A stretch of DNA of 64,000 nucleotides. Origin: Vicugna pacos. Lineage: Eukaryota > Chordata > Mammalia > Artiodactyla > Camelidae. This document shows, one piece after another, positions 23,850 to 35,999 of this stretch (positions are counted from its first letter, which is position 1; each line of letters opens with the position of its first letter). The translations under genes and the position numbers were made by a program. Location: the NCBI RefSeq assembly GCF_048564905.1, contig NC_132995.1, positions 64,658,639 through 64,722,638 of the forward strand. The letters are read 5' to 3'. The notes beneath the pieces were generated by a model that was not told the DNA's origin, did no database searches, and saw only the letters and a program-made list of their open reading frames with translations.

Positions 23850-24220
23850 CTTTTATTTATTCAACAAACATTTGTTAAGAGATGACTGGGTACCAAACAC
23901 CATACTGAGGATAGACAGTTGAGAAGTTCGTGGTCCCCGGCCTTGTGAATTTTATATTCCAGCAGGGAGGAAACAAAATAATGATATACAGTTTATGCTC
24001 AGTGCAGTAATTGCTGTAACAGTAATTCAGAAGGTTGTGAAACACGCAGTAGAACAAAGCCGAAGCACCTGTTTGCCCGGGAGGGCTGGGAAGGCATCCC
24101 AGAGCTGGCACCCACGCCCGTGGGGACCGGGATGATGACAGAACTATTAGCAGGGCCCTGCATGGTGGACGTGCGTGGTTCACTTGGCCGGGAAGGTAGT
24201 GTGCCCTTTGGGTGCATGAT
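23850..24220 (-). mobile_element. Ancient LINE-like repeat fragment (reverse)
   Basis: Begins with the reverse form of a LINE tail (TTTTATTTATTCAACAAACA, TTTGTTAAGAGATGACTGGG), followed by GAATTTTATATTCCAGCAGG, GAGGAAACAAAATAATGATA and a GGAGGGCTGGGAAGGCATCC-type segment seen in many old mammalian repeats. I cannot assign a subfamily. Confidence 0.5.
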
Positions 24221-24599
24221 GGGGAAATGGCAAGTGTGGTGTAGCCTGTGCCTACTTCTCAGAGGTGCCTGGTGAAGAGGGCTGGGTGGAGAGCTCCAAC
24301 CAGCATCCCTCGGGGCCTTGCAGGTCCTGGCATGGAAAAGTGTCTTCACAGAGGAGGGAGAGCTTTGTCTTTGTACTGCTGTGCCACCTGCCTGCCCAGC
24401 CCGCCCTGAGCGGGTGCTCGCTGTGACTCACACACAAGTGGTATTGGCTAGAGGCAGCCATGGTGGCTGGCGATTTGCTGTGGCGGGGTGGGGGCGTGGG
24501 TCGTGCCTGTGTTTGTGGTCAGCACAAGGAGTTGTGGACTTTATTTTGCAGGCAACTTGGTGTCATGGGAGGATTTTAACAACAACAAAACTTTAATTA

Positions 24600-25070
24600 A
24601 AAAATTTTATAAGAGAAACCAATGTTAACTATAGAAAATTTAGATAAGTAGAAAGTTCTCATAACTTACTAATCTTGGTATGAATACTTTGAACATTGTG
24701 ATAAATGTCTTTGCAGACTTTTTTCTGTGCTTCTCTATACTTTTTTCTTAAAAAAAAAATGATGTCTACTGTGATATTGCTGTTTTGTAACCTGCTTTTT
24801 TCCAGCAACATATTTGAACATGATTCTATATCATTAGGCAGTCTTCTGTGACATTATTTTTAAATTTCACTTTGCTATTCAACTATAAGGATGTATCCTA
24901 GATTTAATTTAACCAATTCCCTACTGCTTTCCATTTAGATTGTTTCCAGTTTTTTTATATCATAAACTGTACTGGAGTAAATATTTGAAAAGTAATCCTA
25001 ATAATATTTTAGAAGTGAATTCTTCATAGTTCTTTAAAATGCCATATATTTTTATAATTTTAATAAGAAC
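24600..25070 (-). mobile_element. Old antisense L1/HAL1 fragment
   Basis: Antisense L1-type text, strongly diverged: TAACCTGCTTTTTTCCAGCA, CATATTTGAACATGATTCTA, AATTTAACCAATTCCCTACT, ATTTAGATTGTTTCCAGTTT and a final AGAAGTGAATTCTTCATAG. It resembles the reverse complement of the ORF2 end of old L1M/HAL1 elements. Confidence 0.6.
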
Positions 25071-28000
25071 ATTTTTAAAGATTCCACTTCTTACAGAAAA
25101 AAAGTTTCATTTGCATACTGCTGCATAAACTACAGTCATGCTGGCAAGCTCTCACAGTGGGCTTTTTCCCCATCATAGGTCCCTGCCCTGAAACCTGATA
25201 CGATTGTGCCCCCTTGCCATTTCCACAGCATTTGTAATTTTTCTACTGTAAAACTCATAATGCTTTGTAATAATTGCCTGGATAATTTTCTTTTCCTCTG
25301 TTAGATTCCAAGTTTTGTAGGGAAAGGACACGCCTACCTTGTTTATTACTCCCATTTCTAAGCACAAAATAAGCATTTGAAAGGTTTTTTTAATTAACAA
25401 ATTCAGGGATAAGTGGATGACTTAGGAAAAAATGAACAAATAGAAACTGAAAGCCAAAGAGCCAACAAATAAATTACTTCCTAAGGTCTCCCTCACTTTG
25501 CAGCCAGTGAATGATGTGTTTCATAAAGGGGTAAATGGGTGTAAAGTGAGGGTCGCCGTGTGTTGGAGAGGAAAGCTGTAAAGCCACATCACTGTGGCAG
25601 CCTGATGTGTATTTCTTTCTGTGAAGAGGTAGATGGCTGTCTAGAAAAACTGGCACATGTATTAGTTTCTTTCCTAGTTACTTTGTTTCAAAGCCAAGGG
25701 AGCTGAACCTCAATGTGCCTTCCCACTCACTTGAGATAATTAACACGAAAGAAACAATTATACAACAGCCCAGCAAAAAGAAGTCTTCAAGTTTAGCACG
25801 GGGAAGTGGTCTTCTTTGTCAAAGCTGTTATTCAAAGAATAATAGCTGCATGAAAGGTCTTCAGGGAAGGGAATCCCCCTTTCTGAGCATTACAGAGTTT
25901 TCAACATGCTGTAGCCTGAAATTAGAGAGAACAAACTCGGGGAGGTTAAAACATGGCGTGGGGAAAGAAATGAGTAAATTACTGATGAATCAGATTCTCT
26001 GTGGGAATACTTTTAAGATGCCAAAGAATTTTAATTTCAGATGTAGGAGAGCTTTCCCTTGTACCTAGTGGCATTTTAGACGCTTTCCTCTATATAGAGA
26101 TGGAGGAAAGAAAAGTATAAATGTTTGCTGTTTTAAATGTATTGTTCTGGCCGTTTGTCAATTAAGCTTGTGAAGATGGATGGTAGGTAAGGTCTGGCTT
26201 AGCCGTCACCTCTTTTCTTTTTATCCTCCTCACTGGAGGCTTCATTACCTAGTCTGTAGATTTAACAGAAAACTGTATGTTTGAGCTCATGTATGAAAAG
26301 AAACCTTCAACAGAAAACAAAGAGCAGGTAATCATGTGTCCCTAAGACGTAACATAGTAACTGATACATAGTAGCCGCTTAGCATTTCCAAAAAAAAGGC
26401 CAACTGGGGATATGTTTCTGTAGATTCTAACAATATTATGTAAAAATAGAAAACAATTTTGTATTTAGGTACCTATAAGTAGTTATGTTTATGTAAAAAT
26501 ATAAGTGCTTTCTCATAAAAGAGAAACTGTGTTGTCAGTACTCCTGTACCTTAAAGAAGAAAGTTCCGAATCCCGGGTGGTTTTCTGTGTCGATATTGTA
26601 AAGTTCTAGAATCTGTAGGATGCTTAGAAGGGCAAGTGGTTCTTCTTTTTGAAAGGAGCATCTGTGGCCATTTATTTATTTATACAAGTGAATTTCTTTG
26701 ATGAATTTACCTAATCCCCACTCATATTTTCTGTGTATATTTCAGTAACAAATCAAACCTTTTATTCTTTAGATGTATGTTTATAATGTTATGTTCTATA
26801 TTTACATGTTAGTAACTTTACTGAGGACATTTAATTGAACAGGAGTAGTTTTCCATTAAAAAGACATATTGAAATATTATGCCCGGTAGGAGACGAGGCA
26901 AAATGACATTGAATGAAATGCTCGTGTCCTCATATAAATTCTATGTCAAAATAAAAACTAGGACCCAAACTGTAGGTTTTCTAGTTCTCTTGTGTGGCTG
27001 TGCTAATAGCAGTCAGTTGGCCATTTCTCTTATGTGACTGCACTGATAAAGTGATGGCGTAGTTACGTTGCTGGACATACATTTTCAATATTTCCTGTGA
27101 AACACCTGCGAGTATCACTGAATAGCAAGTCTGAAACTGCTGTTTTAATTTTCAGCTCTGTTTTCATGCTCACAGTTAATAGGCCTTTCATCATAGGATG
27201 CATGCTGTGAATCCCAGAAAACATTTTGTCCCAATCTTTGTGTTGAATTGTGTGTTTTCTGCTGCCTCTTATAGCTGTGTGGCACTTTGGTGACCTCTGG
27301 AGCAGTTTCATGGTGAGATCAAAAGTAACATGCTCAAGGTTATAGGAACCACTGGGGTGTCAAAGAGAATGTGTGCCCAGAGGCCAGTCCGAGGTCCTGG
27401 GTAAGACCATTCTTTCTTGGCCGTCCTCCTCTGTGACACTCATTACTACCTGAGGTAGCCTGAAAGGGAAAGTAAAGAGAACATAGGCTATGAAATTTGA
27501 AATTGTGCTTAGAAAAAAAAGAATCCTTATTTTTCGGCCGTGACTTTATAGATATGAAATTTGCTCAGAAATGTCACCTTTCTACTGTATTGACCTGACC
27601 TTTGTTAGGTTGTTTTGTTTCATAAGCTAAAGTCTTACATTAATTATTCAAATAGAAATGATTGTCTTCCTTGGAAAAATGTGTGATAGGTTATGCTGAG
27701 GCTGGCGGGTAGGCCTGTATGCAGGAGGGATGTTCATTCATCTTCTGCTCTCGGGGGACCCTCGCTGAGAGCTCTGCTGAAGGGCTGTCACGGGCAGACA
27801 GCGTGTATACCGGGGAAACGGGCGCTGCCCCCGGGGCAAGGAGCTTGGCTAATTTCTATTTAATAGGAACTCCCATTCATTAACAGTTTAGTGCCTTCAA
27901 CTGTCATTCTTTGCATCTTATTCAGCAAGTTCAGACATAACCAAATGGTGAAGATTTGAATAAAATTCCAAATATCAACGGCACTGTTACAGTGCATAGC

Positions 28001-28395
28001 AAGTTGTGTTTGCTGATTTCCATTCACTGAAAATACAGGTTTGTTGGTTTGTTTGTTTCTGTTTCTTGTAGCATTCATGATAAATACAGAAAAAACTACT
28101 TTTAAGGTCATTTAAAACTCTTCAAGTGGTAATTTATTAAAGGTCCTTTAAGTAAAATTTAAAAATACACCCGTGAAGCGTTTCAGACATACTAACAGTA
28201 ATATGATACCTGCTGATATGCTTACTATTGAGAGTAAATAGATCTTAACATTTTGCTATTTGTAAACTCCTGCTCAGAAAGTTCCTTAAATTAAACAAAG
28301 CTTAGTGTTACTGATTTGTAAGATTTTTTACCAATTAAAGGGTATAGATTGATATTTCACTGTTTTAAATTTCCCCGCTGGAAATAAATACCTGA
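25070..28395. other. Intronic stretch, no recognised feature
   Basis: Unique-looking AT-rich intron. No repeat end, tRNA-like head or convincing coding frame was seen. A minus-strand open frame at 27063-27311 and others of similar size look like chance. Confidence 0.4.
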
Positions 28396-28960
28396 CACTG
28401 AGCATCTTTTCACATGTGTAAGGTTTATTCAGTTTTTCATATCTGAAGATTACCTGTTCATATTCTCCCTTCCCTTTTTTTTTTTTTTTTTTTGGTTGGG
28501 CTGTTTATATTTTTCCTTCTATGTTAGGAGTGTTTTATATATCCAGGATGCTAATCCTTTAGTTATATTAATTGTATGCATCTGCTTTTTCAGTGGTTTC
28601 TTTTTCCATTTTAAGTTTTAAAGGAAACAAATTTAGTGATCTTTTAGTATGTGCTTTCTGTGTCTTGCATAAGAAATCATTTCCTTCTCTACCTAATATC
28701 ATAAGGATAGTTTAATATATTGTCTTCTAAAAGCTTTATAGTTTTGCTTTTTACACTTCATCTTTCTTTCAGCTGGACATGTAGATGACTTGTTTCTAGG
28801 CTCTTTGGTCCATTGGTCTATTTCTCTGTTCTTACACTAATACTGCAGACTTTTCATTACTATACTTTTTAGTAATTACATTGAAACTAAAAGTATTTTG
28901 TGTGAAGACTGCTTGATATTATTATTAAATATATATAGTTTCTTATTTGTGCAACATTTT
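28396..28960 (-). mobile_element. Old antisense L1 fragment (L1M-type)
   Basis: Reverse L1 ORF2 text: GAGCATCTTTTCACATGTGT, AGATTACCTGTTCATATTCT, a T17 run, TTGGGCTGTTTATATTTTTC, GGATGCTAATCCTTTAGTTA, GTGTCTTGCATAAGAAATCA, TCTAAAAGCTTTATAGTTTT, GGTCCATTGGTCTATTTCTC and ACACTAATACTGCAGACTTT. Several internal deletions relative to L1 are evident. Confidence 0.78.
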
Positions 28961-29084
28961 GAGGCATAGGACTATTGGATCTAAGTTACTTAGGTAAACT
29001 AGTTCAATGTAAATATTTTTTTACAGAAAAATGGTTACATAGAACCAGTTAAGGATCAAATATCCATTGACTCATACCTTGTGG

Positions 29085-29230
29085 CAGGTGGTGTGCTAAA
29101 GCTCATACGCAGTTTCACAAAAACATCAGTAGTAGTGTTAATATACCCATTTTACAGATGTGAAAATTGTTTATGGCATTCAATCTTAGACCTATTTGAT
29201 ACAGAGCCTGCATTCGTGACCATTACACAC
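29085..29230 (-). mobile_element. Probable MIR fragment (reverse)
   Basis: AATATACCCATTTTACAGAT followed by GTGAAAATTG resembles the reverse MIR core 'cccattttacagatgaggaaac'. The flanks are weak. Confidence 0.45.
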
Positions 29231-29459
29231 CTGCCCCCTCATATGGGCTCCCCTCCACGATTTTCTCTCTCATACACAGAAGGAGCACTTTGCCTTCAAC
29301 CCGGGTGACTTCACACTGTAGATAACTCATTCAAATCTGAGCCTCCTCGCTTCACCTGACATTGATATTTTTCACCTCCAGTGACCTCTGGCTCTGCTGT
29401 GTGTCAGCCAGACATCCCCATGGCCGCCCCGGGGGCCTGGTCATCACCCGTGTCTAGAA

Positions 29460-29985
29460 CACTTAATTCAGAATCTCATTCTCTCACCCCAGTCTTAAGA
29501 TTTCCTGCTCGTTGGCCCGTCTGCTGTCTTTCTGTTCATCAGGCTATCCTGTGTTTGCTGCCTTGCCTGATGAGCTTAGTTTCCATGGTCCAGCATTTGA
29601 ACCCTTTTTCTGCCACTTTCTGCATCAACCTGTCTTCACTCATGCAGTTGGAGTGCCGAGTCCTGCTGAAGAAAGTCTTTCAAGCACAAAGATTTGTGCC
29701 GCTTTAAATGTGGTGTGAGTTATACACCGTCCTCTATGTCTGGCTGATGCCTGCATATACTTTAGTTTCAGCTTCATGTCTACTCCTCCCTGGGGTCTTC
29801 TCTGAACTCCCTGGTTTGGTGCTTTGCTGACCACTTCCACAGCAACATGCTGATCACTGACACAGCAGTGCCTTTGTAGGGGTGTATGTTCCCCTCTGTC
29901 CCTACAGAATGTTAAGTTCCATAGGGAAAGTCATGTTCATGACTAAATGAGACAGCCAACAGCAAGTCAAGGAGTCAACCAACTA
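29460..29985 (+). mobile_element. L2 LINE 3' region (diverged)
   Basis: Forward L2-like text: GTTGGCCCGTCTGCTGTCTT, CTCCTCCCTGGGGTCTTCTC, TGAACTCCCTGGTTTGGTGC, then the L2 3' theme AGAATGTTAAGTTCCATAGG followed by GAAAGTCATGTTC. An open frame through 29381-29707 is incidental. Confidence 0.55.
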
Positions 29986-29989
29986 GTAG

Positions 29990-32900
29990 GTGAATATACT
30001 TTAAATATTTGTAGATTCCAAAGTATTATATACATGGGAAAGTACTTACAACTTTTGAAAGCATTTCAAACTTACGTTCTCCTTTTTGTGCAAGATCATT
30101 TTATTTGGTCTTGGTGAAATGTGACAAAAACAGAGATATATTCTCTAAGGATCTTTCTATTTAGGGGCAGAAAAAGGAAAAACAATTTGAAAGCCATTGG
30201 AAAGCTTGATATAACTGGTATCCTGGAGAAGTAGCTTCTGAGTATATCTGTTTGATGAAATAGTCTGTAAAGAAATCTTAGAGTTTGAGAAGGAGTGTAC
30301 TGCTTCAGTTGCTCAGGTAGATACTCCAGAATTTTTTTTTTAAACTTTTGTGTTTACCACGTCTTCTTGGATGTTTAAGTCAACTTGATAACTAAAAAAC
30401 CAGAAATTCACCACCACAGGTTATATTTTCTTAGTGGTAAAATTAAAGTGATTTTAAGAACAAATATCATACATTGTCAAATCCTTGAAGATAATAGGAA
30501 AAAGAAATATTAATTTGATTTTATCATATTTGTTTGTTTTAGAATTAACACTCAACTTTTATAAGGTAAAAATTTCTCCTGGAAATTAAATCACTCATTA
30601 CCAAGTTTTGCCACATACCAAGCACTGAGGATGAGGTTAATAAAACTAAGATGAATGATTTAAAAAGTCTCTAAAGACAAAAATAATTTGATTTTGTGGT
30701 TTTGTAATAGATGCAATTTCTTTTTCTATCCAGAGGTTAAAAAAAAGTTTACGGAAAAAATAGGGACCCTTCTGTCACAAATTATACTCTCTAGCTTCAA
30801 AGGGCAAAATAGGATATTCTTCCTGTTAAAACCTGGAAAAACAAAATCTGTAACTAGGTTTTTCAAAAGAGTTATGGCTCTGAGGTAGCTGGAAGTGAGG
30901 GCCTCCACCAAATGTTTACTGAATTTATTGAACAGAGTTACTAATTAATGTTGCTCCACAGAGCCAGTGCCCAAGTACAGATTTACATGAAATGTTCTTT
31001 TCTGCACAGAATTATGCCTGCTTTTTGTCATGTTTGAGCTTCATCAGACTTTTTTGCTGCAACTTCATGAATATTAGATACTCAGTACCTGCGCATGGAA
31101 AGAATCATCTTGCACATGCTAGGTTTTAGGAAATTACTTTTCTGGTACTTCAAAAACAGTCAGCAACAGCCACTTCCTCGGGTTCAAGCCAGTATATGTC
31201 ACACTTTTATAATGGCGTGAACACTGGGATATTGGCAAAGAAAGAGAAGTTTCGTTCATTGTTCCGCAGGAGTTTGTCTTAACTCAGAAGTGAAAAACAC
31301 ATGAAATGCTCAGACTCTGCCCAGGAACCCAGGCGAAGGTCATTTTTAGGATCCGCCGTTTTTCACACTATATAAAGTTCATGAGAAATCAGTGGTTTGG
31401 TTTTAGAATGATGTGCCATCTTCGTATATTACGTGTTATGTGCAGGCGTTTTTGTAAACCGTAGTTGCGTGTGAACTTTGTGTTCAGTGTCTCTGGTCTT
31501 TTGAGAAGTGAGGCAGAACTAACACTCTCTTCCAGTATGTCTTTTCTGTGCACAATTCTGGTTTTACCAGCGTGACTGCCTTCCAGATGACGCACAATTT
31601 GCGGGCACAGTTTCTTATTATTTTAATATTTGCATTTTTCTTTGTAGTCCACAGTTTATATTTTCATAATTATTACTTTTATGTTTTTATTATACTCTTA
31701 GGATATAGGTTTCATTTCACTTTTGCCATTTTCCAGTTGATTAGAACCAACTGTGGCTAACTATTTAAATAGCTTATTATGCTAAATTTGAACAAGTTGA
31801 AACCAGAGCATAATTTTGGTGTTTAAGTTTGATGAAAGAAGCTCTTTATGTAGAGGAAGAGAAAAAAAAAGATAGGAAGCTGAAAATTTGGGGAAAGAAT
31901 AAGGTTAACCTTAAGGAAGGTAAGAACGGGGGAAAAAAAAAAGACTAGGAAGTGATAGGTTTTGAATTGATAGGAGAGGGAGAAAAAAATCAAGATCTTG
32001 AAAGCAAAAAAAAAAAAGGCCCACAAAAATCAAATACTGTTCCTAAAGTCTATATTCTATATGCACTTGAAATATTTTAAATTGAAAAATTATAGAGGAC
32101 AAAAGCTTATAGGCTAATACCTTAATTTTTTAGTATTCCCAATCAATTTATAGGAAGAAGACAATACATACTCTCAGTATGATAACCTCGGGGTATAGAG
32201 ATTTTGAAATCGATTCTCTGAACTTCCTATGATAGTTTGAAGGATCTGTTGTTGCTTATAAAACTGTCATTCCCACTGGAACATTTTGAAACTGATTCTT
32301 TCCCAGCTTTCTTAGAAAAGGTAGTGATTTATTCATTAAGTATTTAAATCTAAAACAGTCATGTATGACCTTTCCATAATCCTCCCTTGTTTTTTCTAGT
32401 CACCCTCACTGGGTGACAGATTGTTATTGGAAAGAACACCGTTTTTGGCTGTTAGCTGGCTCTAAGCTATGGGACTGAGTTGCTTCTATGTAAATGAATA
32501 TGTTTGGCTGACTTATTCTAAGACCCTTCTTTCATAGAATCACATCCCATGCTAGGATACAGGGTACCCATTGCTAGAAAAGAATACACAGCTCAATGTG
32601 GTTTCTCTAATCACTCCTTCTCCTCCTTACACGTAGTGTGAAGGAGGAATGTTCCTGAGAAGGACGCCGTGTTTTCTTTTCATTTTACGTACATAATTAT
32701 GTAGTGATGTTGGTTGTTGATCTGTAGCCCCAGTGAAAGATGACGTAAACAAAAACAGTTGTACCACATGAAAATGAAGATTCATAGCCAGCTTCCTCCT
32801 AGGAAACCTGGCTGGGACTGAGTAATAGTTACACATTCACTTGATTTCAGATGGATACATTTATACTCAGTCTGCCCACATCTGAATCCGTAAGACTGTA

Positions 32901-34250
32901 ACTAAATAGTTCTGTCTGAACTGAACTACGTTTTATTTCAGAAAAAGATTAAAGGGGAAAACAAAATAAGCTAAGCAACTGGGGAGAGACTAGATCTCTG
33001 AGTTCCCAGTCAGATACTGTGAGAGCTGTGCGTTCTTAGAGTTTACAAGTGAGCTCGTGAAAGTTTATAAAGATTTAGCAGGTGCGAAATTCTTGCAAAT
33101 TAGTAATTTCGGTGTAGTGCCCTTGTATGCAAAGGAGGTGGCTTTTTTCCTTTTTCCTATTTCAGAAATTTATTATAGAAGAATGTTCATAGGAAGGGTA
33201 AAGAGATTGTTCAATTTATGTGCATTTTTGTGTAGGTAGGTTGATGATTGATCTCTGACCTAAGAGCTCCCTGGCCTCTTAAAAAAAAAAAAAAAAAAAA
33301 GGCAGCACATTGAAATGATGGTCCAGAGTCATTTGCTTTCTCTGAAACTGCTGGTCAGGAATACCAACTGCATATGCCCTTCATTTTAACTTACAAATCA
33401 GTAAAGTGTGTCTGCACACATCTAAGTCTTCGGGGCGTGCGACTGAATATGCTCCCTGGGACTGAAGCAAGGGATCTCAGGCGGGAGGGAGGTCAAGAGG
33501 AAAGAGAGGAACAGAGCCCAGAGTGGAAGGAGGCGGCTGGGGAGGCTGTTTTGGAAAGTGTATGCTACTTTCTGAGTTAGAACTTCTGTTATTTTTATGC
33601 TGATTAAGCAATTGAGTGTATAGGAATAAAAAAGTATTCTGCATAAATGATGCAGGTCACCTGATTTAAAGATATGCAGGGTGAAGACACGTTATTAAGA
33701 AAGTCATTATTAAGAGCTTTCAAGAAATATATTAGCAATTTTGCACCTTAAAAACAATTTTATTTCCCGCAAAATTGCAGTTACAGGTAGCACATTGATA
33801 GAGGTGAAAGCACAAATAATTCCATGCAGTTTAAAAGCAAGTCAAAACTGAAGATGAAGTGGTAGTTTATCCCATAAAAGCTGAATATTTTTATTATTAA
33901 AAGCTAGATTTGATTATGAAAATAAATGTTTCTTGTACAAACCGACGGTACAAATATATAGGAACGGAGAGGAGAGGAGGCAGGTAACAAGTGAGTGAAT
34001 AACCATAGAATTACAAGTTGGGGTTCGTGTTGTGGATTGTCTTGGCTGTTCACCCACTTGCTCAGGGTCTTTAAGCAACTAGGGAAAGGTCGGTGTGATG
34101 GGAAACAGTGAGCAAGCGTGAGACTGGAACAAAATGAGATTAGAGAGTTATCAGGGGCCTGAAAACGCATCTTTTTTTTTTTTTTTTTACATTGTTACTT
34201 TATAAACTTCTCAGATATTTGAGTGATTACTTATAATTTCAGGGTTTTTT
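29990..34250. other. Intronic stretch, mostly unrecognised
   Basis: AT-rich sequence with homopolymer runs (A at 33281-33300, T at 34172-34189) and a purine-rich strand segment at 31850-32018. No transposon ends or coding signals were recognised. Confidence 0.4.
31850..32018 (+). repeat. Purine-rich (A/G) tract region
   Basis: Four A runs of 7 to 12 within GA-rich text (AGAGGAAGAGAAAAAAAAAG, GGAAGGTAAGAACGGGGGAA, GGAGAGGGAGAAAAAAATCA, AAGCAAAAAAAAAAAAGG) give strong strand asymmetry. Not a perfect microsatellite. Confidence 0.7.
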
Positions 34251-34254
34251 TTTT

Positions 34255-34380
34255 TCCAAAAAAACACCTTTATTATGGCATAATTCCTGTTCAGTAGACA
34301 ACACGTATTTCAGGTGTACAATTTGATGAATTCTGATAGATGCTTATACACCTGTGAAACCGCCACCGCAGTCAGGATAG
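34255..34380 (-). mobile_element. Antisense L1 3'-UTR fragment
   Basis: AAACACCTTTATTATGGCAT, CAGGTGTACAATTTGATGAA, TTCTGATAGATGCTTATACA and CCTGTGAAACCGCCACCGCA match the reverse of the L1M 3' UTR ('gtgtacaatttgatgagttttgacatatg… gtgaaaccatcacc'). The T-rich stretch before it fits the reverse A-tail. Confidence 0.7.
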
Positions 34381-34620
34381 CTAGCGTGAAAGTGCATGGT
34401 TTTATGGGCTGCGGCGAAAAGGTCAGATCTGATTCTCAATGCAGTGGGAAGGGTTTTAAACAGGAGAATGCCATATCATTTGCATTTTTTAAAAGGCATT
34501 CACAGGGCTTTGTGAAGGGCAGGCAAGCATTGGCAGAGTGGATGAGGAAAGGCCAGTTTGAGTCATAAAGCTGGAATGGGAGGTGGAAATAAAGATAGGA
34601 AGAAATGGTTGACTTAGAGA
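34380..34620 (-). mobile_element. Ancient repeat fragment, family unassigned
   Basis: TGCAGTGGGAAGGGTTTTAA, ACAGGAGAATGCCATATCAT and TTGCATTTTTTAAAAGGCAT followed by a CAGGCAAG segment resemble a widespread old mammalian repeat. I know the pattern but not its Repbase name with confidence. Confidence 0.35.
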
Positions 34621-35139
34621 GTGTTTTGGGTGGAAGTCAAAGTGCATGTGTGTATTTGGAAGGGTGGCTACCGGGGGAGAAGGACAGCTACCTTTTTCCT
34701 TTCTGCCAAAAGAATTCATCGAGATAAGGAACACAGCCTACGTCACCAAGGTGGTCACGGTCTACTGTATGGAAATTCTGCAAAGACAGTACATGGAAAG
34801 ATGCCTGTGGTCTAGAATGCATATTTTATACTCACTGGATAAAGCATTTTGGTGTCAAAAGTGGTACTGAAGCAGCACTAGCATCAAAGGGAGCATATGT
34901 TTCAGGGACTTAACTCACATTTAAGAGAATGTTAGTAGGTTTCTTAGCAGAAGTCTTAAAACATGAGAGGAGTAAGTTAGATTTTTTTACCCCTTAGGTG
35001 GGGTGTAAGCTGGGTTTATGACAGGAAGCAGGGGCAGCATGTTCGTAAGAACTTGACTCGTTCAGTAAATTTCAAATAATTGAACAGGATGTGTGTGTGT
35101 GAAAGGAGTGATGGAATGGACCAGACCTTCAAGACAGCA

Positions 35140-35485
35140 TATATCAATTTGTTTTATTTTTTTATTTTAAAAATTTTAATACGAAATTTAAAGGTTACTT
35201 TTCGTTGACAGTTATTGCAAAATGTTGGCTATGTTCCTCATGTTGTACGGTACATCCTGAGCCCATCTTACACCCAGCAGTTGGTAACCTCCCACCCCCT
35301 CACCCCTACATTGCCCCCCAGCTCCCCACCGGCAACCACCAGTCGGTTCCTTAGGTCCCAGAGTCTGCCTCTCTCCTGTTGTATTCACTGGTTTGTTGTA
35401 TTTTTCAGATTCCACATATAAGCGACATCACACAGCACTTGTCCCTCTCTGTCTGACCCACCCCACCCAACACAATGCCCAGTTT
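35140..35485 (-). mobile_element. Antisense L1 3' end
   Basis: Antisense L1: an A/T-rich start (the reverse A-tail), TGACAGTTATTGCAAAATGT, TGGCTATGTTCCTCATGTTG, CCCCACCGGCAACCACCAGT, TTCACTGGTTTGTTGTATTT and CAGATTCCACATATAAGCGA. Related in structure to the L1 at 62.7-64 kb but more diverged. Confidence 0.85.
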
Positions 35486-35574
35486 TCAATTTTATCAGTT
35501 GCTTTCATGCAGTGCCTCTGGCCATGTTTCTGTCCCTCGACGTCAGGCTCATTCCAGTCTCAGAATCTTCATGT

Positions 35575-35680
35575 TTATCGTTCAACTTGCCTGTTGAATT
35601 ACCAGCTTCTGCCCCCCGCCCCCCAACCCATAACTTGCCACCTTCTACCCCCTCCCCCCCCACCCCCTACCCAGGACCCA
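35575..35680. repeat. C-rich low-complexity stretch
   Basis: Several C runs (GCCCCCCGCCCCCCAACCC and CCCCCTCCCCCCCCACCCCC) lie close together. The minus strand is therefore G-rich with G-quadruplex potential. Confidence 0.75.
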
Positions 35681-35754
35681 AGTGATTACTGCCTTCTCAG
35701 GTCTTAAACTTGACCCGATCGCCTTCTCCTAAAGAAACAGCGTCCCCTCCCACC

Positions 35755-35985
35755 TCTGCACACTACCTTTTTCTAAACTCTTCGTAGTACTTCCATCTGA
35801 CATTGCCATGTTTGTCCATTTGTTTTCATGTTTATGTTTGTGTTCTCCACTAAAATATGAGCTTTCTGAGTGAGGCACATGTCAGTCTCATTTACAGCTT
35901 CAGTCCCAGTGCCTAGACCAGTACCTGGGCACGACGGATAGTCTGTAAATATTCATCCAATAAATGAATGAACTTATCGGACCAG
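35755..35985 (+). mobile_element. L2 LINE 3' end
   Basis: Clear L2 tail: TCCACTAAAATATGAGCTTT, CTGAGTGAGGCACATGTCAG, CAGTGCCTAGACCAGTACCT, GGGCACGACGGATAGTCTGT, then AATATTCATCCAATAAATGA and ATGAAC. The order is the standard L2 3' UTR in the forward direction. Confidence 0.85.
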
Positions 35986-35999
35986 GTTATTGCAGAGTG

